A stretch of 64,000 nucleotides of DNA from Sabellastarte sp. h YS-2021 (GCA_964017235.1 OZ024936.1:56161028-56225027), one strand, 5' to 3'; positions 32,201 through 39,886 are shown, counted from the stretch's first letter. Numbers and translations are program-made. The notes: a model not told the origin generated them from the letters alone.

Positions 32201-32889
32201 TTTCCCTTACTACAGAACTCAAAGCATTATTTTACCCATCCCAAATGCTTAAGTACAGCCCACACCATCTAGTGACTGTCACTTCCTTAACTGAAAGACA
32301 GAGGCTGAGAGATGACCAGTTATCAATGTCCCCGGGTTTTTTAACCTATCACAAGGGATGGGACCCAATGATAGAGAACCGCCATTTTAACTGATGACAG
32401 AAGTCACTATATCTGCCTGTACCTGGGATCGGCAGGTTTGTTACCTACTAGGCAACAGTGACAGATTCTAAATATACTTCATTCGTCCATTGAAAAATAA
32501 TCCCAAATTTAAAGTAAATCAATTTGAAAAATTAATTAATTGTCTAATAGGAGTTTACAAAATTTAAAGTAAATCAATTTGGAAAATTAAATAATTGTCT
32601 AATAGGAGTTTACAGGTATATGACATTATTGTTATATTTATAGGCATTTTTGGTGAACCATCAACAAAACCTGATGCGACACTGCCAAGATGCCAAGTTA
32701 AGAGTGTATCCTAAGAAAGGGAAAGCCGTACTCTGGTATAATCATCTGGTGAATCCAGAGACAGGCTGGGTGGGTGATATCGACCACTTCACTTGGCACG
32801 GTGGATGTCCAGTGGAGGAAGGAGACAAGTGGATTGCAAACTTCTGGATAAAGTTCACCGATGATCCTGAAGAATTGCTGAAAATATAG
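14077..32889 (+). CDS. P4HTM: Transmembrane prolyl 4-hydroxylase, 3' eight exons
   Basis: Homologue of P4HTM, an ER-membrane 2-oxoglutarate/Fe(II) dioxygenase linked to hydroxylation of HIF-alpha. Exons: 14077-14237, 16357-16418, 16798-16832, 18102-18273, 21532-21586, 23288-23400, 30477-30567 and 32644-32889 (stop TAG). All borders are AG/GT and the phases agree at every junction, giving about 278 residues. Visible parts are two EF-hand loops ([12 protein letters not shown] and DKNHDDYLTPEE) and the catalytic domain: HLD iron ligands in HYNAHLDSS, the distal His in HGGCPV, and the 2-oxoglutarate-binding Lys in GDKWIANFW. The N-terminal cytoplasmic and membrane-anchor part is not in the window. 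Nothing disrupts the exons, so the gene looks functional. Introns carry DIRS-2, five MITEs and several SINEs. Confidence 0.9.
14249..14473 (-). mobile_element. GAGTAAG MITE copy 2, next to a splice donor
   Basis: 225 bp with GAGTAAGAAATCTAAAATTC ends and TA on both sides. The orientation is opposite to copy 1. The left end lies 11 bases after the GT of the exon a donor, so the first intron positions are host sequence and the MITE starts right behind them. Confidence 0.88.
14603..15022. mobile_element. TIR element with GTGTATCCA ends
   Basis: The left end TATAACAGGTGTATCCAGTC is matched by the reverse complement of the right end (ATAACTGGGTGTATCCACT). The interior has repeated CATGGAAA/GTCGTGGAA words near both ends. 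About 420 bp, intronic, no coding capacity. The superfamily is not determined; TA flanks are possible. Confidence 0.55.
15340..15690 (+). mobile_element. Short Helentron-like element, same family as element A
   Basis: Starts with the same head (CCCTTAAGGGCTGTCGGGGT) and carries about two core units, but stops near 15690 without the family's tail. It is a 5'-containing fragment in a P4HTM intron. Confidence 0.65.
15691..16356 (+). other. P4HTM intron, no further feature
   Basis: AT-rich intron sequence between the short Helentron-like fragment and exon b. No repeat or coding signal is recognised. Confidence 0.5.
16357..16418 (+). CDS. P4HTM: P4HTM exon b
   Basis: 62 nt after GTGTAG, ending before GTAAGT. 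It encodes [20 protein letters not shown] plus the first two bases of a Met codon, linking the two EF-hands. The phase matches exons a and c. Confidence 0.85.
16798..16832 (+). CDS. P4HTM: P4HTM exon c, 35-nt micro-exon
   Basis: Between acceptor TTTACAG and donor GTAAGT. It encodes [12 protein letters not shown], the first part of the second EF-hand loop. The loop is completed by exon d, so calcium site 2 is split by an intron. The 35-nt size is well below the usual exon range. Confidence 0.85.
16915..17104. mobile_element. pogo-like MITE
   Basis: The left end (TTAGAATCTCTATTATTCAA) and the inverse of the right end (TACAGTAAAACCTCTGTTAT) follow the pattern ACAGTRRAACCTCTRTTAT seen in pogo/Tigger-type ends. 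About 190 bp, non-coding, diverged. Confidence 0.5.
17232..17455 (+). mobile_element. GAGTAAG MITE copy 3
   Basis: 224 bp with TA on both sides, same orientation as copy 1. It is somewhat more diverged (TTTGCC for TTCGCC at several sites), which suggests an older insertion. Confidence 0.87.
17721..17943 (-). mobile_element. GAGTAAG MITE copy 4
   Basis: 223 bp with TA on both sides. It is inverted relative to copy 3, which lies 265 bp upstream, so the pair can fold back on itself within one intron. Confidence 0.87.
18102..18273 (+). CDS. P4HTM: P4HTM exon d
   Basis: 172 nt after TTTTCTAG. It completes the second EF-hand (DYLTPEEL) and continues to [15 protein letters not shown], which aligns with the HHTWLYQGEGAHH region of the human protein at the start of the dioxygenase domain. 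The donor GTATAT is weak but the phase fits exon e. Confidence 0.86.
18750..19075 (+). mobile_element. tRNA-derived SINE
   Basis: The 5' part has a pol III A box (TAGCCTAGTGGGT) and B box (GGTTCAAACCC) at tRNA-like spacing. About 230 bp of body follows, with an AT-rich end. A reversed copy is at 32228-32465. It lies in a P4HTM intron and is not a functional tRNA. Confidence 0.75.
19905..20000 (-). mobile_element. Probable tRNA-derived SINE fragment
   Basis: On the minus strand, GGGCAACCGTCTCAGTGC and GATCGAAACCCC resemble A and B boxes about 60 bases apart. Only the head is recognisable. Confidence 0.4.
20505..20900 (+). repeat. Three diverged ~148-bp tandem units
   Basis: The phrase (A/G)CCA(A/G)TAATAAG-AG-TATAGGC-CTTTT recurs near 20530, 20680 and 20825, together with GGGGCC-AA-GTCAAATCT-ACCACAT and CCCAGC-CATGATTT. 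It resembles the cores of the Helentron-like elements, but no ends were found. Confidence 0.65.
21532..21586 (+). CDS. P4HTM: P4HTM exon e
   Basis: 55 nt encoding the end of an Arg codon then [18 protein letters not shown], matching RVLRLTRLSPEIVELSE of human P4HTM. Borders CTCTTAG and GTGAGA; ends in phase 0. Confidence 0.87.
21683..21845 (+). mobile_element. tRNA-derived SINE, (AAAT)n tail
   Basis: A tRNA-like head (GTGATGGAGTGGTAACACAC, later GAGTTGGAAACCC) is followed by the body GACCAACTGTATGTACTGGT, shared with the SINE at 31355-31597, and an AATAAATAAATAAAT tail. Confidence 0.7.
22540..22763 (-). mobile_element. GAGTAAG MITE copy 5
   Basis: 224 bp with TA on both sides, same orientation as copies 2 and 4. 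A short pogo-like right end (AATAGAGGTTTCACTGTATA) follows directly at about 22772-22791. Confidence 0.88.
23288..23400 (+). CDS. P4HTM: P4HTM exon f (iron-binding HxD)
   Basis: 113 nt. It encodes [17 protein letters not shown], which holds the first two iron ligands (His and Asp of HLD), then a Cys-rich basic stretch ([14 protein letters not shown]). The donor is GTACTG. The DIRS-2 left end lies 62 bases downstream. Confidence 0.88.
23462..23654 (+). repeat. DIRS-2 left inverted terminal repeat
   Basis: GC-rich repeat with TATCCAATGGACAATAG, CGGCCCGCCAAACGTCAG and GACGTCATAGCATCTTTTTC. It is matched inverted at 29588-29795. Confidence 0.82.
23767..26200 (+). pseudogene. DIRS-2 gag-like region
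   Basis: Begins at ATG 23767 ([13 protein letters not shown]). The first about 60 residues form a Cys/His-rich block ([14 protein letters not shown], then CQICETF). A Lys-rich and Ser/Pro/Thr-rich linker follows, with three degenerate copies of FPGxGFSAxxxQPASK (about 24390-24620). The core domain with the KWYG motif appears twice in tandem (about 25040-25260 and 25290-25510). The end is basic with RRKQRKQ. It is probably the nucleic-acid-binding structural protein of the element. It carries a few breaks. Confidence 0.65.
26204..26490 (+). other. Cys-rich second frame in DIRS-2
   Basis: In a frame different from that of the reverse transcriptase region, this stretch encodes a dense Cys cluster: [12 protein letters not shown] near 26275 and [17 protein letters not shown] near 26430. 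Equivalent Cys-rich stretches sit at the same place in DIRS-3 (35308-35500) and DIRS-5 (46640-46870). The Cys spacing suggests metal binding. Whether it is translated separately is unknown. Confidence 0.55.
26470..28505 (+). CDS. DIRS-2 reverse transcriptase/RNase H region
   Basis: The reverse transcriptase core (about 26550-27270) includes [30 protein letters not shown] and the polymerase box HQYLDDWL. RNase H follows with [14 protein letters not shown] and [13 protein letters not shown]. The methyltransferase-like block has [19 protein letters not shown] and [13 protein letters not shown]. Order and motifs are those of DIRS ORF2. The region reads open through to the start of the recombinase, but the element as a whole is a fossil. 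Confidence 0.83.
28337..29560 (+). CDS. DIRS-2 tyrosine recombinase region
   Basis: About 407 residues from an ATG at 28337 ([13 protein letters not shown]). An N-terminal SAM-like domain (WAIFTKWC) is followed by the catalytic set: Arg in [21 protein letters not shown] (HxxR), CHWKSHN, and Tyr in QFYLKDV. The 5' part overlaps the end of the preceding region in another frame, which is typical of DIRS. The last about 55 residues fall in the left arm of the fold-back, so this C-terminus may differ from the ancestral one. Confidence 0.8.
   Translation: MAPKATAIKEQGFSEAVAKRIEAPQRGSTRSVYEAKWAIFTKWCITNQVDFRVPPVKSVADFLMYLFEDRKLQPCTIDGYRSAIADKLGNTTLNISKDENLTRLLDSFHRDRPKGRRGIPSWNLSLVLHQLTKAPFEPIKEASLKHLTFKTVFLLALGSGKRRSEIHAWQRKNIRHQSDWSKVSLYPSPSFLSKNQLAKEGPDSVAPVVIPALAPTLDRSLKSDRSLCSVRALRYYLDRTSDIRQNKELVFVSFKKGFDKDISPATISSWIKQTVILCYELSDQEAHTLHQVKAHDVRAFAASKAFQSGVSLEQILSACHWKSHNTFTQFYLKDVAWADSELYHLGPVVAALSLSLHGRTDKEHLSRISHYLRMGWYRKIFTSAGCHWKTVLFPDPPTDPAINLLGV
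29394..29938. repeat. 126-bp perfect inverted repeat around the DIRS-2 right end
   Basis: 29394-29519 and the reverse complement of 29813-29938 are identical across 126 bases by eye. The 293-bp spacer contains the right terminal repeat. The left arm is the 3' end of the recombinase region. It is not part of standard DIRS architecture. Confidence 0.88.
29588..29795 (+). repeat. DIRS-2 right inverted terminal repeat
   Basis: Inverse of 23462-23654, with outer extension GGTATTAACTTATAAAAATT, also seen at the right ends of DIRS-3 (about 43140). Confidence 0.82.
29950..30136. mobile_element. pogo-like MITE
   Basis: Begins ACAGTAGAACCTCAGTTATC. The reverse complement of its right end reads CTGGTGTAAAACCTTTATATCC. 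About 187 bp, diverged, and it abuts the fold-back arm of DIRS-2. Confidence 0.4.
30195..30350 (+). mobile_element. SINE fragment related to 43417-43575
   Basis: Shares GGCAAGTTTGGCATCTAATC, ACAGGCTGTC and TGTTGAACAGGACA with the SINE at 43417-43575, but its pol III boxes are degraded. Confidence 0.55.
30477..30567 (+). CDS. P4HTM: P4HTM exon g
   Basis: 91 nt after CTCCAG. It encodes [20 protein letters not shown] and [10 protein letters not shown], the strongly conserved strand/loop of the dioxygenase core (human MTVLFYLNNVTGGGETVFP). Donor GTAAGT; ends in phase 0. Confidence 0.9.
30809..31213. mobile_element. hAT-like non-autonomous element
   Basis: 405 bp with TIRs TAGTGCAGTAACGATG on the left and TAGTGCTGTAAGTTGT (inverse of the right end), flanked by a perfect 8-bp direct repeat GTACAGAC (30801-30808 and 31214-31221). 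An 8-bp duplication is the hAT hallmark. No transposase. It lies in the P4HTM intron between exons g and h. Confidence 0.85.
31355..31597 (+). mobile_element. tRNA-derived SINE, (AAAT)n tail
   Basis: Clear A box (GTGGCAGAGTGGTAGCAC) and B box (GGGTTCGGTTCCC-like at about 31410), body GACCAACTGTATGTACTGGT and tail AATAAATAAATAAATAAAT. It is better preserved than its relative at 21683-21845. Confidence 0.8.
32228..32465 (-). mobile_element. tRNA-derived SINE, antisense copy
   Basis: Reverse complement of the 18750-19075 family: GCCTAGTAGGTAACAAACC-like head, GATCCCAGGTACAGGCAGAT, and CTCTGTCTTTCAGTTAAGGA body. Confidence 0.72.
32506..32616 (+). repeat. Two ~55-bp direct repeats before the last exon
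   Basis: Two near-identical units (AATTTAAAGTAAATCAATTT, then TTGTCTAATAGGAGTTTACA) lie end to end and stop 27 bases before the exon h acceptor. Confidence 0.8.
32644..32889 (+). CDS. P4HTM: P4HTM last exon, catalytic C-terminus and stop
   Basis: The acceptor TTATAG precedes 32644. 81 residues then TAG. It encodes the rest of the jelly-roll: [20 protein letters not shown], the distal iron ligand His in [18 protein letters not shown], and the Lys that binds 2-oxoglutarate. The protein ends DDPEELLKI. It is shorter at the C-terminus than human P4HTM, which has about 45 further residues. Confidence 0.92.
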   Translation, partial: AFLVNHQQNLMRHCQDAKLRVYPKKGKAVLWYNHLVNPETGWVGDIDHFTWHGGCPVEEGDKWIANFWIKFTDDPEELLKI

Positions 32890-32971
32890 TGCATAATGTC
32901 AAGGACACTTGTCAATGTCACTTGTTAAGGACATAAAGTTCCAATGTTATATTGTAATGCTTTGTGTGGTA

Positions 32972-33196
32972 GAGTAAGAAATCTAAAATTCGCCAAGTAT
33001 CTGAAATTCGCCACATGTGAAAATACTAATAAAATAAATGAATTATGGCAAGATTTGTTGAATGTATAGTAAATTAAGGCTTTTTGAACTGAAAAATACT
33101 AATTTTTAGACAAAAACTTCATTGTCTTCATAAAATTAACTAAGGTTTTAGAGGTGGCGAATTTTAGATTCCTGGCGAATTTTAGATTTCTTACTC
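32972..33196 (+). mobile_element. GAGTAAG MITE copy 6, in the P4HTM 3' UTR
   Basis: 225 bp with TA on both sides, 82 bases after the stop codon. It is probably transcribed as part of the 3' UTR, since a poly(A) signal lies further downstream. Confidence 0.88.
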
Positions 33197-33370
33197 TAAT
33201 TATACAGAACTTGGTAACAGAAGCGGTAATTGTTTTGTGATTTATGAGTGTGGCTTTCATTAATACAAGTTGTAAATATAATTTATGAAAAATTGCCAAA
33301 TAATTTTATAGGACTATTTAAGGGGAAATTATTCACTTTTGACATTCTAAATTGTAACACAAGCAGTCAC

Positions 33371-33376
33371 AATAAA
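33371..33376 (+). terminator. Candidate P4HTM poly(A) signal
   Basis: AATAAA about 480 bases after the stop codon, just before the DIRS-3 left end. It is the first clear AATAAA after the stop codon. Actual usage is unknown. Confidence 0.45.
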
Positions 33377-33411
33377 GTTTAGAACAGTTTGTCATGGCAA
33401 TCCTGATTGAG

Positions 33412-33610
33412 TAATTTTCATTGTGTCAATACATCTTACCTAGTGAACAAATGCATTAGCCTGGCACACAGCCGGTCCCGCCAAATGCTAGAAAAAATGT
33501 CCTGAGCTTGGCTCTGGCCAGGACCGGTAGTGTAGTGTGCATACGCCAGGTGGCCGTGTAGCCCCCAGCTTCCCTACTGCGCGTGTGCGCACATGCACTC
33601 TTCCTCTTTT
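33412..33610 (+). repeat. DIRS-3 left inverted terminal repeat
   Basis: Starts ATTTTCATTGTGTCAATACA, then CTTACCTAGTGAACAAATGC and a GC-rich part with CCGGTCCCGCCAAATGC. It is inverted at about 42985-43190. Confidence 0.75.
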
Positions 33611-33723
33611 TGTTTCGTGAAAGTGTTGAGTCATTTGTCTTAGAAGAGGAACTTTTTCTGAAATATTGTTTGTTTTTCAGTTTATTACTACATTATTTTT
33701 GGATATATATTGGGATTATTACT

Positions 33724-35200
33724 AATGGCATCACCTAGCCAGCAACGTGGGAGCTGTGGCCATATTATGGCTGGATTTGATCGCCACAAAAAGTTTGCCC
33801 GCTGTAGGGACAAGAAGTTAGGTTCAGATGATTGTCTTACAGGAAAAGATTGCCAAATATGTGAAAGTTTAACAGATTCTCAATGAAATATGCTGGCTTC
33901 ACCACAATATCAAATCCGTGGAGATAAAAAGACTGGATTGTTGATCTCTTGAAGTAAAGTTACAGTGGTGGGTCTGGTGGAAGACAATGAACCAGATCAG
34001 GATGCACAGCTACCGGATTCTGTGCCTCAACACTCTGGTAGGGAATTTGTTTCAAGACAAGATTTTAACATTTTAAATAATCAACTAGAAGAAAAGTTTG
34101 CCCATTTTGGAGCTCTGCTCACTAGGACTAACATTTTTTCCACACCTAAGTGCCGGTTGCAGTCACCAACCCAATGGTGTCAGAGACACCATTTTATCAA
34201 TCCTTCTCCTGACCCCAGAGCCACCAGTCCGGTGCGGCCTCCGGGTCAGGATACTACTGTTAAACCTAAAGAAAAGAAGGTTAAGGGTGTTGGAAAATCA
34301 AGGGACAAAAAGAAGAAATCTGCTTCTTCCGGTTCTCTGGTCCACTTTCATTTTTAACTTCTTCTGACACTGCTCCGGCTGTCAAAGTGGATGTGCCCGG
34401 TCTGGGTTTCACAGTGTCCTTTGACAAGTCTGCCACTACAACCACCAGTAAACTGTCTACACGTATGACTGATCTACCTTTTACTACTGGTCTCAATGCT
34501 CTCTGCTCTCTTCTGCTCTCTCTGAATATGATCCGGTCCTGTCTGATGTGGAAGTTTTTCTCGGATCATTCTGACAAAGACTTTGTGGAAGAAGGTGATC
34601 TTTCTGACTCAGAAGTCACTGAACACCACTAGGACATAAATTTTCGGGAAACTGTTGGGCTGTCAGAACCTTTCTTGGATGGACACACATCCCAGATTTT
34701 GAAGCCTCAACCGGAGATATGGATAGATCTGATAACCCTTGGAAGGGGAAACATCCCATAAGACTGGGAAACTTTTAGTGGAGTTACTGGTCGATGACTG
34801 GTTGTGTTACAAGATGGGAAAGCTAAACACCAGAGCCGCAGAAAGATTTCCATCGCTTTCCCAGGAGTCAGCAGGGTTAAAAGTGGATCAGTTCATACAA
34901 ACACCTAAGACTCAGGCAAAATGGTACGGTCAATCAAGGATCAGACGAGATACATCACACTGACCAGGAAAGACTATTTTGGGGTGGTCAGGTTCAGAAG
35001 CCAGACTAAAGCACCCCAGTAAAAAAATCTCAGTACAGATATCAGCCTTACGATAGGTAAGATGCTAAACAGTCAGGCTATTCTTCCACTCAATCACACA
35101 ACCATGGCATCAGTTTTCTTGCATGGGTAGAGGTAGAAGCCGTGGTTGGGTGGTCCAGGTTCCCTGTATTTTTCCTAGACTGCACGTAGTAAAAAACAGT
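33724..35200 (+). pseudogene. DIRS-3 gag-like remnant
   Basis: Opens with MASPSQQRGSCGH and a Cys/His block (CRDKKLGSDDC, CQICES) matching DIRS-2. Further on, the core motif WLCYKMGKLN and QAKWYG is recognisable near 34800-34930. Heavily broken. Confidence 0.6.
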
Positions 35201-35307
35201 ATAAATGATAATCAAAGTTTACCGGATCCCCAAGTTAAGTCTTTTTTAGAGTCAAGGGTTCTCGGTCAGTTAAGAACACAAGAAACTGTAAACTTGAATG
35301 TTGTGGT

Positions 35308-35500
35308 TTGTGCACCTTTTGTAACAGGGCAGTCACAAAGGAAAGATGTAGGTCCCTGCAATTCAAAGGTGAAAATAAAATTTCTCAAAGGTGTCTATTG
35401 TGTAAATCACTGTCTTTCTGTCCCAGTTATCACCAATGTCCACCATGTTGTCAGAAATCCACCTGTGTTATTCTGTCTGGCTCCCCCTGGGTTAAAATCT
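35308..35500 (+). other. Cys-rich second frame in DIRS-3
   Basis: Same place and frame relation as in DIRS-2. It shows RCLLCKSLSFCPSYHQC and CPPCCQKSTC. It has decayed less visibly than the surrounding gag remnant. Confidence 0.5.
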
Positions 35501-35548
35501 GAGTGTAGTGTCCACACTAAGGGACAGGTACGTTCTGCCTTTCAAAAT

Positions 35549-35920
35549 TGAAAATTTAATAACTTAAATGTAGCTTTTATAAGCTACAAGCTTACCATGT
35601 GGAACTGAATGCTGATCTCGGGAGGCTGCAGGCCCCAGCCAACGTCCCAAAAAATAGACGTTTAGTGTTGACCGAGGCCGCAGGTTGTATTCTCATGGCG
35701 TTCTTCCTCACTCTTCCTTCTTTTGTCATTGCAATTTTGAACCGTACCCCCCCTCAGCTGTAATACACCGGGGAGGCACGGTGGGACTCTCTTCAGTTCC
35801 ACATGGTAAGCTTGTAGCTTACAAAAGCTACATTTAAGTAATTAAAATTTTCAATTTTATTTCGCTACAATAGTTTAACATGTGGAACTGAATGCTGAAT
35901 TAACCGCTCAGTAGAGGGAT
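35549..35920 (-). repeat. DIRS-4 right terminal repeat and internal complementary region
   Basis: Outer end TGAAAATTTAATAACTTAAA, a GC-rich repeat, then AATTAAAATTTTCAATTTTA-type junction joining the copies of both outer ends (35785-35905). Layout matches DIRS-1 in reverse. Confidence 0.78.
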
Positions 35921-36235
35921 CACAGTTGAGACTGGAGGAAGTGGTCAATTTTTCTTGGATTTTGAAGTAATAGATTAGAATGTTTAGAAATACCAGTCTG
36001 AGTCCCACTTACAGTGCCCCAGTCCACTGGGCCTGTAAGAAGCCAAAAACCTGGAGTGAATGCATAACAGTGCCTAAACTGGATGTTTTGATTGAAGGAG
36101 AGAAGTACAGCCTATGCTCACTTATGAGGAGTAAAGCCCCTATGGCTGAGCCACGATGGAAACAAGCCCTATGCCTGAAAATCTCGTAATTTTTGCCACC
36201 CTAAAATGAGACAGCCTGAATAAGTCCTTAAAACA

Positions 36236-37740
36236 TTATACAAATACATACTGAAAGGATAAAAGACCTTTCCCAACATCCTGATGAGGTAAACATATAC
36301 CTAGACCCTGGGATTTAGATTCTTTTCTTTCTCGTAGGGATGGAGACTCTCTAAGGGCTTTGGTTCGATCCAAATAGAAAATCAAGGCCCGTACTGGACA
36401 TAGAGTCCTGTCTTCTTTGAAATGTCTATCCACGATCGTAGTCAAAGCGGGGATAGTCAACCGAGACACACTTGAGAACCTTCTCTTGCTAGTTGGTTTT
36501 TGGCTCTGAAATCTGAAGAAGGGAATAAAGCAACCTTTTTCCCATTGGCCTAAATTAGATACTTTGTTTGCAACCCAGGCATGAATTTTACTGCGGCGCT
36601 TGCCGGAGGCCAAACCAAGCAAGAAAGCAGTTTTGTGGGTAAGATGTTTGAGGTCTGTGTTTTTCATAGGATCAAAGGTTGCTTTTGTGAGCTCATTAAG
36701 TACAACAGAAAGGTTCCATTCGGAAGGTTCCTGGAACTTTTGGGACGATCCCTGTGAAAACTGGCGAGTTACCTGTTAAGGTCTGAGCTTTGGGAAATAT
36801 TGAGCCCAACTGGGCCCAAGGTGTCAACAATGGCCATCCTATAACCATCAATGGTCGAAGGGCGCCTGTTTAGGTCTTGGTACAGGTACATAAAAAAGTC
36901 TGAGACTCGCTTCACAGAGGGAGTGGAGAAATCCACTGAATTTTCTCAGCTCCATTTCTCAAATAGGGCCCACTTCACTTGTAGATGGTCCTTTTTGATG
37001 ACCTTTGAGGGGCAACATTTCTCTCTGCCATCTCCACAGAGAAGCCTTGTTCTTGGAGTTGTCCACTCCTAGACACCAGGTATGGAGGTTGAGATGTTGT
37101 GGATTGCTGTGAGACACATAGTTGTGGGACTGTTTGAGAAGAGTTCTTAACACTGGTAATTGAAGTGGGATCTCTGTTGAGAGCTGCACTAGGTACCAAA
37201 ACTAGGGCATCCCTGGCCAGCCTGGGGCTATTACACTAATGAGACAGTTGAGTTGCCTGATTTTTTGGATTACCGTATGAAGGAGAGCCGTGGGAGGGTA
37301 AGCATAAGCAGTGACCCGACCAGATTATCTTCTGAGCATCAATGTCCCAAGCATGTTGGTCTGGGACTGGAGATACATACAATGGAACTTTGTGGTTCAG
37401 ATGAGTGGCAAATCGATCTACATAAGGGGTGAACCACTTGACAGATCTGTTGGAACATCTGCAGATGCAGTGACCATTCTGTTTATTGGACTGGATAGAA
37501 AGCATCCTGGAATGTGCCTGGCTCTTAGAGTTATCTGGTAATGATGGCAACAGGTCATGATTTTCCACAGGACAATGCACATCTCCGTCAAGTGGTTTCC
37601 TCCTTGTTTATTTATGCAGGCTACTACTGTTGATTTGTCTGTGGCAACCAACACTGTTTGGTTTTAGTACTGGTCCTTGAACCTTTTCAGGCCCAGAGAA
37701 CTGCCTTCAGCTCTAGAACAGCTATGTGTAGCCTTAGTTT
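36236..37740 (-). pseudogene. DIRS-4 recombinase and RNase H remnants
   Basis: On the minus strand the tyrosine recombinase is recognisable by GKRRSKIHAWVANKVSNLGQ, almost the DIRS-1 sequence. Upstream on that strand are methyltransferase-like (VDRFATHLNHK) and RNase H (VATDKSTVVA) motifs. Similarity to DIRS-1 is high despite the decay, which suggests recent common ancestry. Confidence 0.75.
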
Positions 37741-37751
37741 TACAAGCACCT

Positions 37752-38288
37752 GGGGCCGATTTCACCAGAGGACTTAGACTTAGCCAAGTTTTTGTCTCAA
37801 TCAGGGACTTAAATCTAAGACTTTGGTCTTAGCTAGGTCTGGAATTTAAATGCATTTCACGAAGGGTGACTTAGCTAAGTCCAAGCTTATCAAATAACCA
37901 CAATGGTTGTCTGTGTCATATGACCTTTTATATCCTTCATTTGATGCATTTTATCTAAGGATAAGTGCGGTTTTGAAATAGAAAACCTTGTTACATCATG
38001 TAAAGTTCCCAAAGACTACTTCCGTAATTATATAATTATACTTTATTTATAGCCATTTCAACTTTTGAAGTGGAGAAAAGTTTGTGGCAGCCATATTTAA
38101 GTCCTCTTTACAAAATTTAAGCCCACTACCTCCCACACTTAAAGTTAAGTCCGCTGGCTTAGCAATTTCATGGAATTAGCTGCTTTGTTAAATCCACTAA
38201 GTCTAAGACCACAGACTTAACATTTTGTTGACAAAATATAAGACCAAAGTCTAAATCTGGACTTAAGTCCTTTTGTGAAATCAGCCCC
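37752..38288. mobile_element. TIR element with GATTTCACAAAAGGACTTA ends
   Basis: The left end GGGGCCGATTTCACCAGAGG and the inverse of the right end GGGGCTGATTTCACAAAAGG are inverted repeats of about 35 bp, followed by repeated GACTTAG/CTTAAGTC words. 537 bp, no coding capacity, inside DIRS-4. Superfamily not determined. Confidence 0.7.
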
Positions 38289-38321
38289 TGCTGTCTAGAC
38301 GAAGACGGAACAAGGACTCAT

Positions 38322-39886
38322 TTTTACCCCACAGCCCTTAAGGTGTAGGAAGTTCATACTTGGCAGGGACATTGATTGGGGGTGTAGGTGTGCAACATCA
38401 TGGTCTGACCTTGATTTGACCTTGCCGTAGTGACCTTGAGTTTGAAAATCTTGTCCGGGCTATATTTTGGCAACCATAAGGTGTAGGAAGTTGATACATG
38501 GCAGGAACATTAGTTAGGGGTTGTAGGTGTGCAATGTCATGGTCTGACCTTGATTTGACCTTTGACCTTGCCGTAGTGACCTTGACCTATAAAGTCTTGT
38601 CCGGGCTATATCTCGGAAACCGTAAGGTGTAGGAAGTTGATACTTGGTAGGAACATTGGTTAGGAGTTGTAGGTGTGCAACATCATGGTCTGACCTTGAT
38701 TTGACCTTTGACCTTGCCGTAGTGACCTTGACCTATAAAATCTTGTCCAGGCTATATCTCGGAAACCGTAAGATGTAGGAAGTTGATACTTGGTAGGAAC
38801 ATTGGTAGGAGTTGTAGGTGTGCAACATCATGGTCTGACCTTGATTTGACCTTGCCATAGTGACCTTGACCTATAAAACCTTGTCCGGGCTATATCTCAG
38901 CAACTGTAAGGTGTAGGAAGTTGATACTTGGTAGCGACATTGGTTAGGGGGTGTAGATGTGCAACGTCATAGTGTGACCTTGATTTGACCTTTGCTGTAG
39001 TGACCTTGACCTATAAAATCTTGTCTGGGCTATATTTCGGAAACTGTAAGGTGTAGAAACCTGATACTTGGTAGGGACATTGGTTGGAGGTAGTGGGTGT
39101 GCAACGTTATGGTGTGACCTTGATTTGACCTTGCCGTAGTGAACTTGACCTATAAAACCTGGTCCGGGCTATATCTTGGAAACTGTAAGGTGTAGGAAGT
39201 TGACACTTGGTAGGGACATTGGTTAGGGGGTGTAGGTGTGCTACGTAATAGCGTGACCTTGATTTGACCTTTGACCTTGCTGTTGTGAACTTGACCTGTA
39301 AATTCTGGCCCGGGCTATATCTTGGAAACCATAAGAGATGTAGGAAGTTGATACTTGGTAAGGACATTGGTTAGGTGGTGTAGGTGTGCTACGTCATAGT
39401 GTGACCTTGATTTGACCTTTGACATTGCTGTAGTGACCTTTAAAATCTTGTTGCACCTTTGGGTCTGTCTGTTGATGCAGATTAAGCACTGTTAAAGTCA
39501 TATTAGAATTCATTAAGAATTTCCTTTTGCAAGTTCCCATTGTAACAGATGGTATTTCATCAAATGAGCCACAGGCTTTTCTCCCAACACCACACATATG
39601 CATTCATTGAATCATCACTGTATTGCCACTTCTGTATGCATGGGTAATATTCAAAACATCCAAACCATAATTCGGCCATTTTTTGTTTACTGATAAATGC
39701 TGTCATTTTATTATTGAATTGTCTTGTTTTAATACTTCATCTTTACATACATTTCTTTTCCTTAGATATTATTTTCTCTGCTTAAACATTATTTGGACCT
39801 TAATATAACTGACACTGCTCTGAAACTATCTTGAACTTTGTACTGTTTCACTACTTCTATATCTCATGGTGTTGAAAAATATTTCC
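38322..39886 (+). mobile_element. Helentron-like element B, relative of element A
   Basis: Starts TTTTTACCCCACAGCCCTTA, carries about seven ~143-bp core units of the element A type, then the same tail (TTGCACCTTTGGGTCTGTCT through AAAATATTTCCC). It is missing the 3' hairpin of element A. TGTCTAGACGA occurs just before the start (38291) and after the end (39988), possibly the interrupted host sequence. It lies within the DIRS-4 span. Confidence 0.68.

Noticed and set aside
34750-35000. A separate host gene in the frames around 34.7-35.0 kb
   Set aside because: The WLCYKMGKLN and QAKWYG motifs are those of DIRS gag, so this is the DIRS-3 remnant.
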